This document shows, one piece after another, positions 8,946-17,135 of a stretch of 64,000 bases of DNA. Source of the DNA: Tautonia marina (lineage in GTDB: Bacteria > Planctomycetota > Planctomycetia > Isosphaerales > Isosphaeraceae); assembly GCF_009177065.1 (NCBI RefSeq), contig NZ_WEZF01000028.1, forward strand, positions 1-64,000, written 5' to 3'. Every line of letters begins with the position of its first letter. Position 1 is the first letter of the stretch. The notes under the pieces were generated by a model that was given only the letters and a program-made list of their open reading frames with translations, was not told the DNA's origin and searched no databases. Both the position numbers and the translations under genes were made by a program.

Positions 8946-10219
8946 CGAGTTCCCCAGGAGTTCGAATCCGGTTGGTCGCCGTCGACCCCATTCCATTCGC
9001 AATGAGAATCCCAGTCCTGGAAGGCACTCGCCTCGGCCTGCTTGAGTGCCATGTCTTTCGCCACGATCAGAAACGCACCATACCAGAGCCAGGTGAACCT
9101 GAAGAGGTTATGCCCACCCCATCCCAGGACGAGGAGAAGAATCAGCGCCTGGCCGATCGCCACGGCCAGGCTCCGGAGGAAGTCATTGCTCGTGCAGGGG
9201 AGAGTACGACGTCGAAGTGAGCGGATCGAGAGGACATGGGACGTCATCAGGAAGACGATGGTGCTGAACGTCATGACGCCGATCAGCCCCATCTCCCCCA
9301 TGACCTGGCCGTAGAGGTTATGGGATTCAACTGGGCTCCCTGTCGCGGGTATCCATGCGCCTGGGCCGCACCCGGTGAGGGGATACTCTGCAAAGAGTTT
9401 CTGTCCCAGGCGAAATCCTTCGCCCCGACTTTCCGCGGATTCCTGGGCGTTCGCCGGACCGACCGAAGGGTCAATCAAGGTATAGAACCGAGTCTGGTGA
9501 TCTGGTGGGAGAAGCGACCAGCACAACGGCCCGAGAACGGCGATCAAGACGATCCAACGCAGCTTGCGTTTGACGTTCAGACTCATCATGGTCGCCCAGA
9601 TGATCAACCCTACCAATGCGGATCGGGAACCACTCAAGAAGATACAAGCCATCGAGAGTCCCACGTAACCGACCGTCAACAGACGCCCTTTTCGACCCGG
9701 GATGATGGCGCCGATCAGGGTGACGAGCGGCAACGCATACATCACACTTGCCGCGAACGAGTTGGGATCCCCTAGAGACGTATCGACCCCGATCATGCGT
9801 GCCATCCCCATGCGATAGACATGGCGTCCGCTGAGATACTCCCGGAAGGAATGCAGCATGTAGAGTGCGTTGACTCCCAGGAATCCCAAGAGAATGAGTT
9901 TCAGCTCACGCTCACTCTGGATTGTTGTGATGAGGATCACAAAGAAAATGAGAACTTTGAGATAGTTCTCGATCAGGGTTTGGCTGGATACGCTCGACGA
10001 CCAGGGGCTTAAGACCCAACACATGATCATGCTGACTGCGAACAAAAAATAAGCCACACTCAGCCCACTCGACTTCCATTGAAACCGCCCTGAACCAAGC
10101 CACGCCAGAATCGTGGCGATCATGTAGACCCGCTCAAGGCGAATCGTGGCCAGCACCGGCCAGATCTCGAACGGCCGGTGGATGAATAGCCACATGTAGC
10201 CGATGAGGAGATAGATCAA
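8942..10219 (-). CDS. O-antigen ligase/polymerase family membrane protein (Wzy/WaaL-like)
   Basis: A 425-residue polytopic membrane protein with about ten to twelve hydrophobic segments, including VLIFFVILITTIQ, LILLGFLGVNALYMLHSF, LLTVGYVGLSMACIFL and GLIGVMTFSTIVFLM. It has the family hallmark of a large periplasmic loop, here ending in LTGCGPGAWIPATGSPVESHNLYGQVMGEMG, which matches the His-containing loop of the Wzy_C/O-antigen ligase family. It would polymerise or ligate polysaccharide repeat units at the periplasmic face. It overlaps both neighbours by four bases (ATGA). Presence beside a Wzm/Wzt exporter is unusual because ABC-exported chains normally do not need a periplasmic polymerase. 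Confidence 0.82.
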   Translation of the reverse strand: MIYLLIGYMWLFIHRPFEIWPVLATIRLERVYMIATILAWLGSGRFQWKSSGLSVAYFLFAVSMIMCWVLSPWSSSVSSQTLIENYLKVLIFFVILITTIQSERELKLILLGFLGVNALYMLHSFREYLSGRHVYRMGMARMIGVDTSLGDPNSFAASVMYALPLVTLIGAIIPGRKGRLLTVGYVGLSMACIFLSGSRSALVGLIIWATMMSLNVKRKLRWIVLIAVLGPLCWSLLPPDHQTRFYTLIDPSVGPANAQESAESRGEGFRLGQKLFAEYPLTGCGPGAWIPATGSPVESHNLYGQVMGEMGLIGVMTFSTIVFLMTSHVLSIRSLRRRTLPCTSNDFLRSLAVAIGQALILLLVLGWGGHNLFRFTWLWYGAFLIVAKDMALKQAEASAFQDWDSHCEWNGVDGDQPDSNSWGTR

Positions 10220-10866
10220 TGTATTCTCAGGGACACCCCGGCGAATGCCTCTGAAGCCCCTTCACGTCTTTGCCGGATCACTTGGGCCGGATTCCCAGCC
10301 GCAACAACCATGGACGGAACGGGTTTGACCACCACGCTCCCGGCACCCACCACCGCATCGGAACCGACGTCGGCCATGACGACCGCGCTGTTCCCGATCC
10401 AGGAGTTGCGGCCGATCCGAACCGGAGTGAAGGTTCCCCCCTGGTCCTGGATAGGGCGGTCGGTATCGTCGGTGTGATGCTGCCGCCGACCACTGAGGAG
10501 ATCGACGTTGCTGCCGAGCATCACGTCATCCTCGAAGACAGCCATGCCAATCGTACAATAACTTCCGCAGGAAACGCGTCGACCCACCCGGACCTCGCGG
10601 TGGGCCAGGATCGTGCCGAATCCGAAGCCGACATCCCAGGAGCAATGATCCAGGGTCATGACATAGAACCCACGCCGACAGAAGATTCCGATCGGACCAG
10701 GAATGAGACTCAAGATCTGAGAACATGTAGTAAAAATGGTCTCAGAACGACTGAGTGACCATTCGAGCCAGGATGCCACCCACAACGGCATAGTAAAGCC
10801 GATGAAGACGACGGTGGCTGTGTCTCTGAAGATGCCACGGAGGGCGTTTCGTCGCTTATCCTTCAT
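10216..10866 (-). CDS. Left-handed beta-helix (hexapeptide) acyltransferase, WcaF-like
   Basis: Predicted O-acetyltransferase decorating the polysaccharide. Starting at ATG 10866 the protein is 216 aa; a longer frame to 10947 would bury 27 residues in the preceding gene. An N-terminal hydrophobic segment VVFIGFTMPLWVASWLEW is followed by hexapeptide-type repeats: ILAHREVRVGRRVSCGSYCTIG, then VRIGRNSWIGNSAVVMADVGSDAVVGAGSVV. The ending PSMVVAAGNPAQVIRQR is typical of the CysE/LacA/NodL/WcaF group. It overlaps the upstream glycosyltransferase by 11 bp and the downstream membrane gene by ATGA. Confidence 0.82.
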   Translation of the reverse strand: MKDKRRNALRGIFRDTATVVFIGFTMPLWVASWLEWSLSRSETIFTTCSQILSLIPGPIGIFCRRGFYVMTLDHCSWDVGFGFGTILAHREVRVGRRVSCGSYCTIGMAVFEDDVMLGSNVDLLSGRRQHHTDDTDRPIQDQGGTFTPVRIGRNSWIGNSAVVMADVGSDAVVGAGSVVVKPVPSMVVAAGNPAQVIRQRREGASEAFAGVSLRIH

Positions 10867-12052
10867 CCGACGTGACGCATCCGACCGAGGTTCGAAAAAG
10901 TTCTCCGAAACGATTTGCCACCCGTGATCGGTCAAACTCGACCACACGCATGCGAACCGCCCGGCCGAGATCGACGCGACGTTCCGGATCGTGAAGGAGT
11001 CCGATCATCGCTGTGGCGAGCCGCTCAACATCCCCGGGAGGGATGAGGATGCCGTCGACATTGTCCCGGATCAGGTGGCTGATCCCCCCGACCGCGGAGG
11101 CGACGATCGGCCGGCCGGCGGCCATGTATTCGAGCACAGCGTTGGGTGTCCCCTCCGAACGGGAACTCAGCACGGCAAGGTCGAGGGTCGCCAAGAAGCC
11201 GGGGATGTCTTCCGAGCGGCCCGGGAGGTGGAAGCGACCGGTCATCCCGGTTTCGGCGATGAGGCGCTCCAGGTCGGGACCCTGGTCCCCCTCGCCCACG
11301 ACCACGAATTCCACATTCGAAAATTGCTCAACCACCTTCGCAGCCGCTCGGATCAGGAGGTCGACTCCCTTGATCTCGCGGAGATTCCCCACCATCCCGA
11401 CCCGAAGTCTTCGTCCCGGATCCGGGTCGGGGTCCACAGGAGGGATCTGGGCGAAGCGTTCGACGTCGACCCCATTCTCGATGACGAGGACGCTGGCCGG
11501 GTCGGGCCGCTCATCGCGCAGCACCGCCTCGCGGCCTGCCTGGCTGTTGCAGACCGTCAGCGTGACGAACCGATTGAGCAGGCGCCCGAGCACCCGATGC
11601 GTCGGCGTCATCCAGTGGTTGCTGTTGTTCCGGGTCCGGATCAGCGCCTTCACTCCTGCCAGCTTCCCCGCGAGGACGCCAAAGTAAGTGCTGTCGGGGA
11701 AGTACATCTGGAGGATATCGATCCGCTCCTGGCGGAGGAACCGGGCCAGGACGCGAACCTGCCGAAGCGCCTTCCCGGAACGGAGCGACCGGACACCCAG
11801 ACGCAAGACGTGGATGTCGTCCGGCTCCATGAAACGCGATTCTTCATCCTCCCCCTTCAGGAGGATCAAGAACGGTTCGACCTGACTTCGATCAAAGTGC
11901 CGGATCAGGGCCAGCAGTTGCGTCTCGGTCCCTCCGACGCCAAGGCGATCGATCAGGAAGGCCACGCGGATCGGCCGACCGTCGGAACGCGTGGCTGTGC
12001 CCTCCTCACTGAGGTTCGAACACCTCGGTTCGTGTCGAGTCGCGAGGGTCAT
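10856..12052 (-). CDS. Glycosyltransferase family 4
   Basis: Predicted 398-residue GT-B enzyme. The N-terminal domain shows IRVAFLIDRLGVGGTETQLLALIRHF, the glycine loop of the GT4 N-domain. The C-domain shows RLRVGMVGNLREIKGVDLLIRAA and SSRSEGTPNAVLEYMAAGRPIVASAVGG with EX7E geometry near residues 300-330. It is coupled to the upstream GT4 by an ATGA overlap at 12049-12052. GC content and overlap pattern match the constant part of the operon. Sugar specificity is unknown. Confidence 0.87.
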   Translation of the reverse strand: MTLATRHEPRCSNLSEEGTATRSDGRPIRVAFLIDRLGVGGTETQLLALIRHFDRSQVEPFLILLKGEDEESRFMEPDDIHVLRLGVRSLRSGKALRQVRVLARFLRQERIDILQMYFPDSTYFGVLAGKLAGVKALIRTRNNSNHWMTPTHRVLGRLLNRFVTLTVCNSQAGREAVLRDERPDPASVLVIENGVDVERFAQIPPVDPDPDPGRRLRVGMVGNLREIKGVDLLIRAAAKVVEQFSNVEFVVVGEGDQGPDLERLIAETGMTGRFHLPGRSEDIPGFLATLDLAVLSSRSEGTPNAVLEYMAAGRPIVASAVGGISHLIRDNVDGILIPPGDVERLATAMIGLLHDPERRVDLGRAVRMRVVEFDRSRVANRFGELFRTSVGCVTSDEG

Positions 12053-13224
12053 GCCCGAACCGGCTCCGTGGGTGGGACAGGGTGCGATTCTTCCGAGCGA
12101 GACTGGGCGTGATCGGTCAACCGATCGACGAGTTCGACGTACGCTCTGGCCTGGTTGACGAAATCAAAGCGACCGCGGACCTGCTGACGAGCGTTACGGC
12201 CGAGGTTCGTCCGTCGTAACGTATCGCCCAGCGTCAAACCGATGCGATCGGCCAGGGCCGACGCATCGCCCGTGGGGACGAGCCAACCCGTTTGGCCATC
12301 GACGACGATCTCCGCCGTCCCTCCCGCAGCCGTGGCCACGACCGGGACGCCGGCGGCACCGGCCTCGAGCAGGACGTTGGGCATCCCCTCGGTCCATGAG
12401 GACTGGGCCAGGAGGTCGAAGGCGGGCAGCAGGCGATCCAGGTCGGGGCGAAGGCCGAGCAGGAGGAACCGTTCCTGGAGGCCTCGATCGGCGATGCGTC
12501 GCTCAAGAGTTGCGCGTTGTCCCCCCTCGCCGCAGAGGACGAACCCGGTGTCGGGGGCGTGGCGGAGGACCGTCGCCGCGGCGTCGATGAGCAGGTCGAA
12601 CCCCTTCTCCGGGCTGAGCCGGCCGGCCGCGCCCACGAGATGGTGGATGGGGCGGGGAAAGAGGGCCTCAAGTTCGGCCCGGGCGGCCGGATCGGGGGTC
12701 GCGAAGCGGCTGACGTCAATGGCGTTGGGGATGACGACGATCTTCCGACGCGGGACGCCGACGCGGCGGACCTTGCGGGCCTGGGCCTCGGAGACGCAGA
12801 CGACCCGGTCGAAGCCCCGGAGATTGAGGCGATCGAGCCCTTCGTAGAGGTTGACCTTGAGCGACTCGTAGGTCCACCCCCGGGAGACGGCGATCACCGG
12901 GACGCCCACCCGCCGCGCGGCCATGCGGCCCAGGAGCCCGGCCTTGTAGCCGTGGCAGCAAAGCAGGTCGACGCGATCGGCTCGGATGACCTTGCTCAGC
13001 TCGGCGATCGCCGCGGCGAACTGGGGGGTGTCGTGTTCGAGGACGGTGGCCGCGTGCCTGCTCGCCCGGAGTCGTTCGAGGAAGGCCTCAGCGCGTCCCC
13101 CTTCGCGGAACAGGGCGAACCGGGTCGCGTAGCCGGGCGGCAAGGCGTCGGCCAGGCCAAGCATCTGCCGCTCGGGGCCGCCGAAGAAGGTTGAGGCGGT
13201 GAGGTGGAGGATGGTCGTCGTCAT
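12049..13224 (-). CDS. Glycosyltransferase family 4
   Basis: Predicted 391-residue GT-B enzyme. TILHLTASTFFGGPERQMLGLA at the N-terminus gives the donor-loop glycines, and WTEGMPNVLLEAGAAGVPVVATAAGGTAEIV near residue 295 gives the EX7E motif. An in-frame ATG at 13266 lies inside the upstream gene; ATG 13224 makes a four-base ATGA overlap and is preferred. It resembles its neighbour at 10856-12052 in layout, so the two may be old duplicates, though I did not align them rigorously. Confidence 0.87.
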   Translation of the reverse strand: MTTTILHLTASTFFGGPERQMLGLADALPPGYATRFALFREGGRAEAFLERLRASRHAATVLEHDTPQFAAAIAELSKVIRADRVDLLCCHGYKAGLLGRMAARRVGVPVIAVSRGWTYESLKVNLYEGLDRLNLRGFDRVVCVSEAQARKVRRVGVPRRKIVVIPNAIDVSRFATPDPAARAELEALFPRPIHHLVGAAGRLSPEKGFDLLIDAAATVLRHAPDTGFVLCGEGGQRATLERRIADRGLQERFLLLGLRPDLDRLLPAFDLLAQSSWTEGMPNVLLEAGAAGVPVVATAAGGTAEIVVDGQTGWLVPTGDASALADRIGLTLGDTLRRTNLGRNARQQVRGRFDFVNQARAYVELVDRLTDHAQSRSEESHPVPPTEPVRA

Positions 13225-14489
13225 GAAATCATTGGCGCCAGACTCGGTGTGCGATGCGTCGCGCAAGACGGGTCGGCAGTCTCGATCCAGATGCGTTCCA
13301 GCCGCTCGGCCAGGCCAGCCCAGTCGTACCGCTGGTGGACGAGCTGCCGGGCCCGGTCAGCGAGGTCTCGGGCCCGGGCCGGGTCGCCGAGGGCGGCAAG
13401 GGTGGCCCCGGCCAGCTCGGCGACCGAGTCGGCCCCGAAGTACTCGGACCCGGCGCGGGCACAAAGCCCCTCGGCACCGATTTGGGTCGAGACAACCGGC
13501 AGGCCAGCGGCAAAAGCCTCAAGGATCTTCAGCCGCGAGCCGCCCCCGATGCGTAGGGGGACGATCATGACAGCGCTTTGCCAGAGGAACGGCCGGACAT
13601 CGGGGACGTCGGCGTGGAGCGCGGCCCCCGGGGTGGCCGAAATCCGCCGTCTCAAGTCCTGGGAGGGATTGCGGCCGACGATGCACAGCCGGGCATCGGA
13701 CCGAGCAGCTCGGATCGTGGGCCAGATGACTTCAAGCAGCTGGTCGATCGCGTCAAGGTTGGGCCGCCAGTCGAGGCTTCCCAGGAAGAGGACCTGATCG
13801 GGGAGGCGCGTGGTTCCGGGCGGAGGCTGATGGCGACGGACGTCGACGCCGTTGTCCACGACATCGACGCGAGCGACCTCGGTCAAGTCGCGGGCGATCC
13901 TGGCGTCTGCCTCGCTGACCGTCACCACCTGGTCTGCGTGCGCGAATGCCCGGCGTTCGAATCGCTCGAACTTGCGCCACTGGTGGCCGATGTATCCCTT
14001 GCGGAGGGAATTGCGTTCGTGCTCGAAGTAGCGCTTCCAGATCTGGGATTCGATATTGTGCGCCATGATGAGTCGCGGCGCGACATTCGCGTCAATCAGG
14101 TGCTTCGCATACGGGGTCCACTCGGCCTGCCAGAGGTCGATTCGTTCGCGAGCGTTCAGACCGAGAACCGCGGCGTGGAGGGCGGAACTCATGTGCGAGG
14201 CGACCGAATAGGGCAGCGGCGATGCGAGGTTGGCTGCCAGACGGGCATAGAACCGGGCACCGGCCTTCGGAGGGACGGTGCGATCGACGACGATCGGCTC
14301 GATTCCGAGGTCGCGGAAGGCGTGCTCAGCCTGACGGCCTTCGCCGGGGTCGGTGTTGCGGTGGCAGAGGTAGCTGATCCGGTGCTGCTGGGCCAGCCGA
14401 GAAACCACCTCGAAGGTTCGAATGCGCTTGCCCGAATTGGGAGGATAGGGCAACTCCTCATCAACGATCGCAACGTGCAAGCCACTCAC
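13221..14489 (-). CDS. Glycosyltransferase of the PEP-CTERM/EpsH-associated sugar transferase type
   Basis: Predicted 422-residue GT4-like enzyme. HVAIVDEELPYPPNSGKRIRTFEVVSRLAQQH at the N-terminus resembles the PYPPxxGxKIR motif of glycosyltransferases that travel with exosortase loci, which fits the exosortase and EpsI genes upstream. The C-domain has QVLFLGSLDWRPNLDAIDQLL and IGGGSRLKILEAFAAGLPVVST. I chose GTG 14489 because it forms a GTGA overlap with the preceding stop; the ATG at 14543 would extend 18 residues into that gene with no family similarity. Confidence 0.83.
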   Translation of the reverse strand: MSGLHVAIVDEELPYPPNSGKRIRTFEVVSRLAQQHRISYLCHRNTDPGEGRQAEHAFRDLGIEPIVVDRTVPPKAGARFYARLAANLASPLPYSVASHMSSALHAAVLGLNARERIDLWQAEWTPYAKHLIDANVAPRLIMAHNIESQIWKRYFEHERNSLRKGYIGHQWRKFERFERRAFAHADQVVTVSEADARIARDLTEVARVDVVDNGVDVRRHQPPPGTTRLPDQVLFLGSLDWRPNLDAIDQLLEVIWPTIRAARSDARLCIVGRNPSQDLRRRISATPGAALHADVPDVRPFLWQSAVMIVPLRIGGGSRLKILEAFAAGLPVVSTQIGAEGLCARAGSEYFGADSVAELAGATLAALGDPARARDLADRARQLVHQRYDWAGLAERLERIWIETADPSCATHRTPSLAPMIS

Positions 14490-15655
14490 GAAGGCACCCC
14501 TGGTTCGGGAGCGAATCGGATTGATTCGCGGAGAATGCCCCATCCGGTCCCCGCATGGACCGTGAGGTAGACGAGCGGAGCGATCGCGGCGAGCCGAGCC
14601 TGGCGAGACCGGAGTCCCACGTGGGCCGATGCCAGCAGGAGGAGGAACCCGTACGCAAGCAACACACCCAAATAAATGGGCCGCAACGCGGGCCAGACTA
14701 TGCAGACGGGCAATCCGCCGAGCACGCCAACGAGCCAGAAGGCCGGGACAAAGCTCCCCAGCGAGAACGTCTCCGGATGCTTGCGCAGCAGCCGCATGCG
14801 GCCGCGGCCGTAGCGGGCCATCTGCCGAAAAAGCCCAGCAAGGCTCGAACGGGGAACGTAGCGGGCGCGGATGCGGGGGGTGAAGTAGCAGCGGAGGCCG
14901 GCCTGGTCGATGCGGTGGTTGAGCTCGACGTCCTCGCAGGCGTCGAAGGACTCGTCGAAGGGGCCGACCTGGTCGAAGACCGCACGGCGGTAGGCGACGG
15001 CGACGCTCTTGGCCGGGACAAACTGCTCGGCGTCCGCGTAGATGAAGGAGGCGGGATGGTGGCCGAGCCAGCTTGAGCGGGCCGCGGCGATGGCCTTCTG
15101 GAGCGTCGTGGCCTGACGAACGTCGAGCGGTTGAGGGCGGCCAAGGCAGTCGGCGCCGCTGCGATCGAACGCCTCGGCGACGGCGCGGAGGTAGGTCGGG
15201 CCGTCGAGCTCGCAGTGGCCGTCCACGATGAGGATGATCTGCCCACGGGCCTGTGCGATGCCGAGATTACGGGCGGCGCTGGAGAGCCGTCGGGGATTCT
15301 CGAGGAGCCGCAGGTGAGGGAACCGCTGGGCCCAGGAGGTGACGATGGATCGGGTCGCATCCGTTGAGCGGCCGTCCACAACCAGCACCTCGAAGCACTC
15401 AGGCGGATAGTCCTGGGCCATCAACTGCTCGAGGGTGCGGGCGATGAAGGGTTCCTCGTTCCGCACCGGGACGATGACCGTGACAAACGGCCAGGCGCTC
15501 GCTGTGGATGCCGGACGTGCTGCGGGTCCGACCCCGAACGGCGCGGCAGTGCGATCCGGGCTGGTGAGCATCCCCCGATCGGTGGTGCGGGGACGCTCGC
15601 GCTCAGTCCGGGTCAGTCGTTGGGGAGACGTCGGGGGCTCGAGAGGCATGACCAT
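14486..15655 (-). CDS. Membrane-associated glycosyltransferase family 2 (ExoA-like)
   Basis: 389-residue GT2 enzyme with C-terminal membrane segments. The catalytic domain has FVTVIVPVRNEEPFIARTLEQL, FEVLVVDGRSTDATR and LIVDGHCELDGPTYL (residues about 55-165). SVAVAYRRAVFDQVGPFDESFDACEDVELNHRIDQAG (about 225-260) provides the acceptor ED motif. Two to three hydrophobic helices follow, such as FWLVGVLGGLPVCIVW and YLGVLLAYGFLLLLASA. This arrangement matches succinoglycan-type ExoA glucosyltransferases. ATG at 15655 or 15649 are both possible; neither has a strong ribosome-binding site. Confidence 0.84.
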   Translation of the reverse strand: MVMPLEPPTSPQRLTRTERERPRTTDRGMLTSPDRTAAPFGVGPAARPASTASAWPFVTVIVPVRNEEPFIARTLEQLMAQDYPPECFEVLVVDGRSTDATRSIVTSWAQRFPHLRLLENPRRLSSAARNLGIAQARGQIILIVDGHCELDGPTYLRAVAEAFDRSGADCLGRPQPLDVRQATTLQKAIAAARSSWLGHHPASFIYADAEQFVPAKSVAVAYRRAVFDQVGPFDESFDACEDVELNHRIDQAGLRCYFTPRIRARYVPRSSLAGLFRQMARYGRGRMRLLRKHPETFSLGSFVPAFWLVGVLGGLPVCIVWPALRPIYLGVLLAYGFLLLLASAHVGLRSRQARLAAIAPLVYLTVHAGTGWGILRESIRFAPEPGVPS

Positions 15656-15716
15656 CGAGGAGCGGAGAGGGTGAGAAAAGACCTCGATTTATTCCGGGGC
15701 ACGACGTCATCCGCGT

Positions 15717-16451
15717 TTACGACTGCTCCGTGTCCAACCGGGGAAACCCGAAGACACGGGCGAGGAGGGATGCCGGAACGCCCGCGATGTAGAAGAACGT
15801 GCTGGCCGTGATGCGAAGGTCGAGCCAGGGGCTGGCATTGCGGACATAGTACAGGTCATAGAAGAGCTTGCGGCGGACACTGGTGACATCGGTGTCCGGC
15901 TCGAGCTGGACCTGGGCCAACCCGGTCAGGCCGGGGCGGACCAGGAGGCGGTCCCGGTAGCGCGGCACGGTGAGTTCGAGCTTGGCGGCGATCGCCGGGC
16001 GCTCGGGTCGGGGTCCGACCAGGCTGAGCTCGCCGCGGATCACATTCCAGAGCTGGGGCAGTTCGTCGAGATGCGTCCGACGCAGGATGCGGCCGATCGG
16101 GGTAACGCGGGGATCGTCCGGCACGCACCAGGTGGGTCCCGTGTCCCGCTCGCAGTCGTGGGTCATGGTGCGAATCTTGTAGATGGTAAATGGCGTGCCG
16201 CCGCGGCCGAGCCGTTCCTGCGCGTAGATCGCCGGACCGCGAGAGGTGAGTTTGACCAGCAGCATCGCCAAGACAATCACGGGCGACATCCAGATCAGCA
16301 GGAGCGTCGCCGAGACCCGATCCGTGATCCGCTTGAAGGCCTCACGGGCATCGAGCCGATCGTCACGAAGCGATGCCACCTCAGGCGCAGGTCGACTCAC
16401 ACTTAAGGCATTGGAGTTCACAGACATTCTAGGGTCCTGAAAGAAACTCAC
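15717..16451 (-). CDS. Initiating polyprenyl-phosphate sugar-1-phosphate transferase (WcaJ/WbaP catalytic domain type)
   Basis: Transfers the first sugar-1-phosphate to undecaprenyl phosphate and so starts repeat-unit synthesis at the inner membrane. Family landmarks are visible: [44 protein letters not shown] (membrane hairpin then RxGP), [40 protein letters not shown] and [11 protein letters not shown]. The protein is 244 residues and lacks the long multi-helix N-terminal domain of full-length WcaJ, as in small PglC-like forms. Alternative start at 16427 is possible. It is the only initiating transferase in the visible cluster. Confidence 0.88.
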   Translation of the reverse strand: MSFFQDPRMSVNSNALSVSRPAPEVASLRDDRLDAREAFKRITDRVSATLLLIWMSPVIVLAMLLVKLTSRGPAIYAQERLGRGGTPFTIYKIRTMTHDCERDTGPTWCVPDDPRVTPIGRILRRTHLDELPQLWNVIRGELSLVGPRPERPAIAAKLELTVPRYRDRLLVRPGLTGLAQVQLEPDTDVTSVRRKLFYDLYYVRNASPWLDLRITASTFFYIAGVPASLLARVFGFPRLDTEQS

Positions 16452-16481
16452 GGGGTCAGCACGTTCCGGGACGAATGGGGC

Positions 16482-17135
16482 CTATTCCGCTGCATTCGCA
16501 AACAGAATCCCATCCAGGGTGGGCAAGAACTCATTCATGAACTCGAGAGAGGGATCCGCTTCGGGATTAAACGGCTCCCCGAAGGTTTCCCGGATGACAT
16601 ATAGCTTCGAGAGGGCGGGAGCACCGGCATACGACCAGCGCGGATCCTCAGGGGCCTTCCAGCCCGTGCCGTCATTCCAGGCCCAGAAGATGCGCAAGGC
16701 ATCCAGACCACCGGGGCCCTGGCGGCTGGCAACCGAGGTCAGGAACGTGGCCGTTTGCGGCGGGGAGCCGATCGGCACGTCGATCCGGGTTGGGGGGCTG
16801 AGTTCAAAGCCACTGCCGGGATAGCAGACGTCTGGGGTGTGTGCGGCAATATCACCGGGAAGGCCGCTGACCAGAAGCGTCGTCAACGCGACTCCGCGGT
16901 CGGAGTCCTGATAGCGCCGTGCCAGGTGGCCCACGGCGCCGGCGCCGGCGAGCTCCCGATCACTGATCTCGAAGGACGCCCCATGCCAGGTCTCGACGGT
17001 CATGGGCACCGAGTCGATGCGCCCGGTCAGCTCGGCGAGGGCGCGCGATGGCTTCCAGCGATTGGTCCAGGAACCATGGACGATCCCCGCAGAGATCAAC
17101 AAGGCCAGCGCCACGACCATCCGGACGGTTCTCAT
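16482..17135 (-). CDS. epsI: Exosortase-associated EpsI family protein
   Basis: 217-residue protein with an N-terminal hydrophobic signal/anchor (MVVALALLISAGIVHGSW) followed by a periplasmic domain. The hallmark EpsI motif HTPDVCYPGSGFE is at about residues 100-112, and the central VETWHGASFEISDRELAGAGA also fits the family. EpsI proteins are found as separate genes or fused to exosortase in EPS-linked loci; their biochemical role is not settled. The start forms an ATGA overlap with the chain-length/kinase gene, which itself follows the exosortase gene, so all three are coupled. Confidence 0.87.
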   Translation of the reverse strand: MRTVRMVVALALLISAGIVHGSWTNRWKPSRALAELTGRIDSVPMTVETWHGASFEISDRELAGAGAVGHLARRYQDSDRGVALTTLLVSGLPGDIAAHTPDVCYPGSGFELSPPTRIDVPIGSPPQTATFLTSVASRQGPGGLDALRIFWAWNDGTGWKAPEDPRWSYAGAPALSKLYVIRETFGEPFNPEADPSLEFMNEFLPTLDGILFANAAE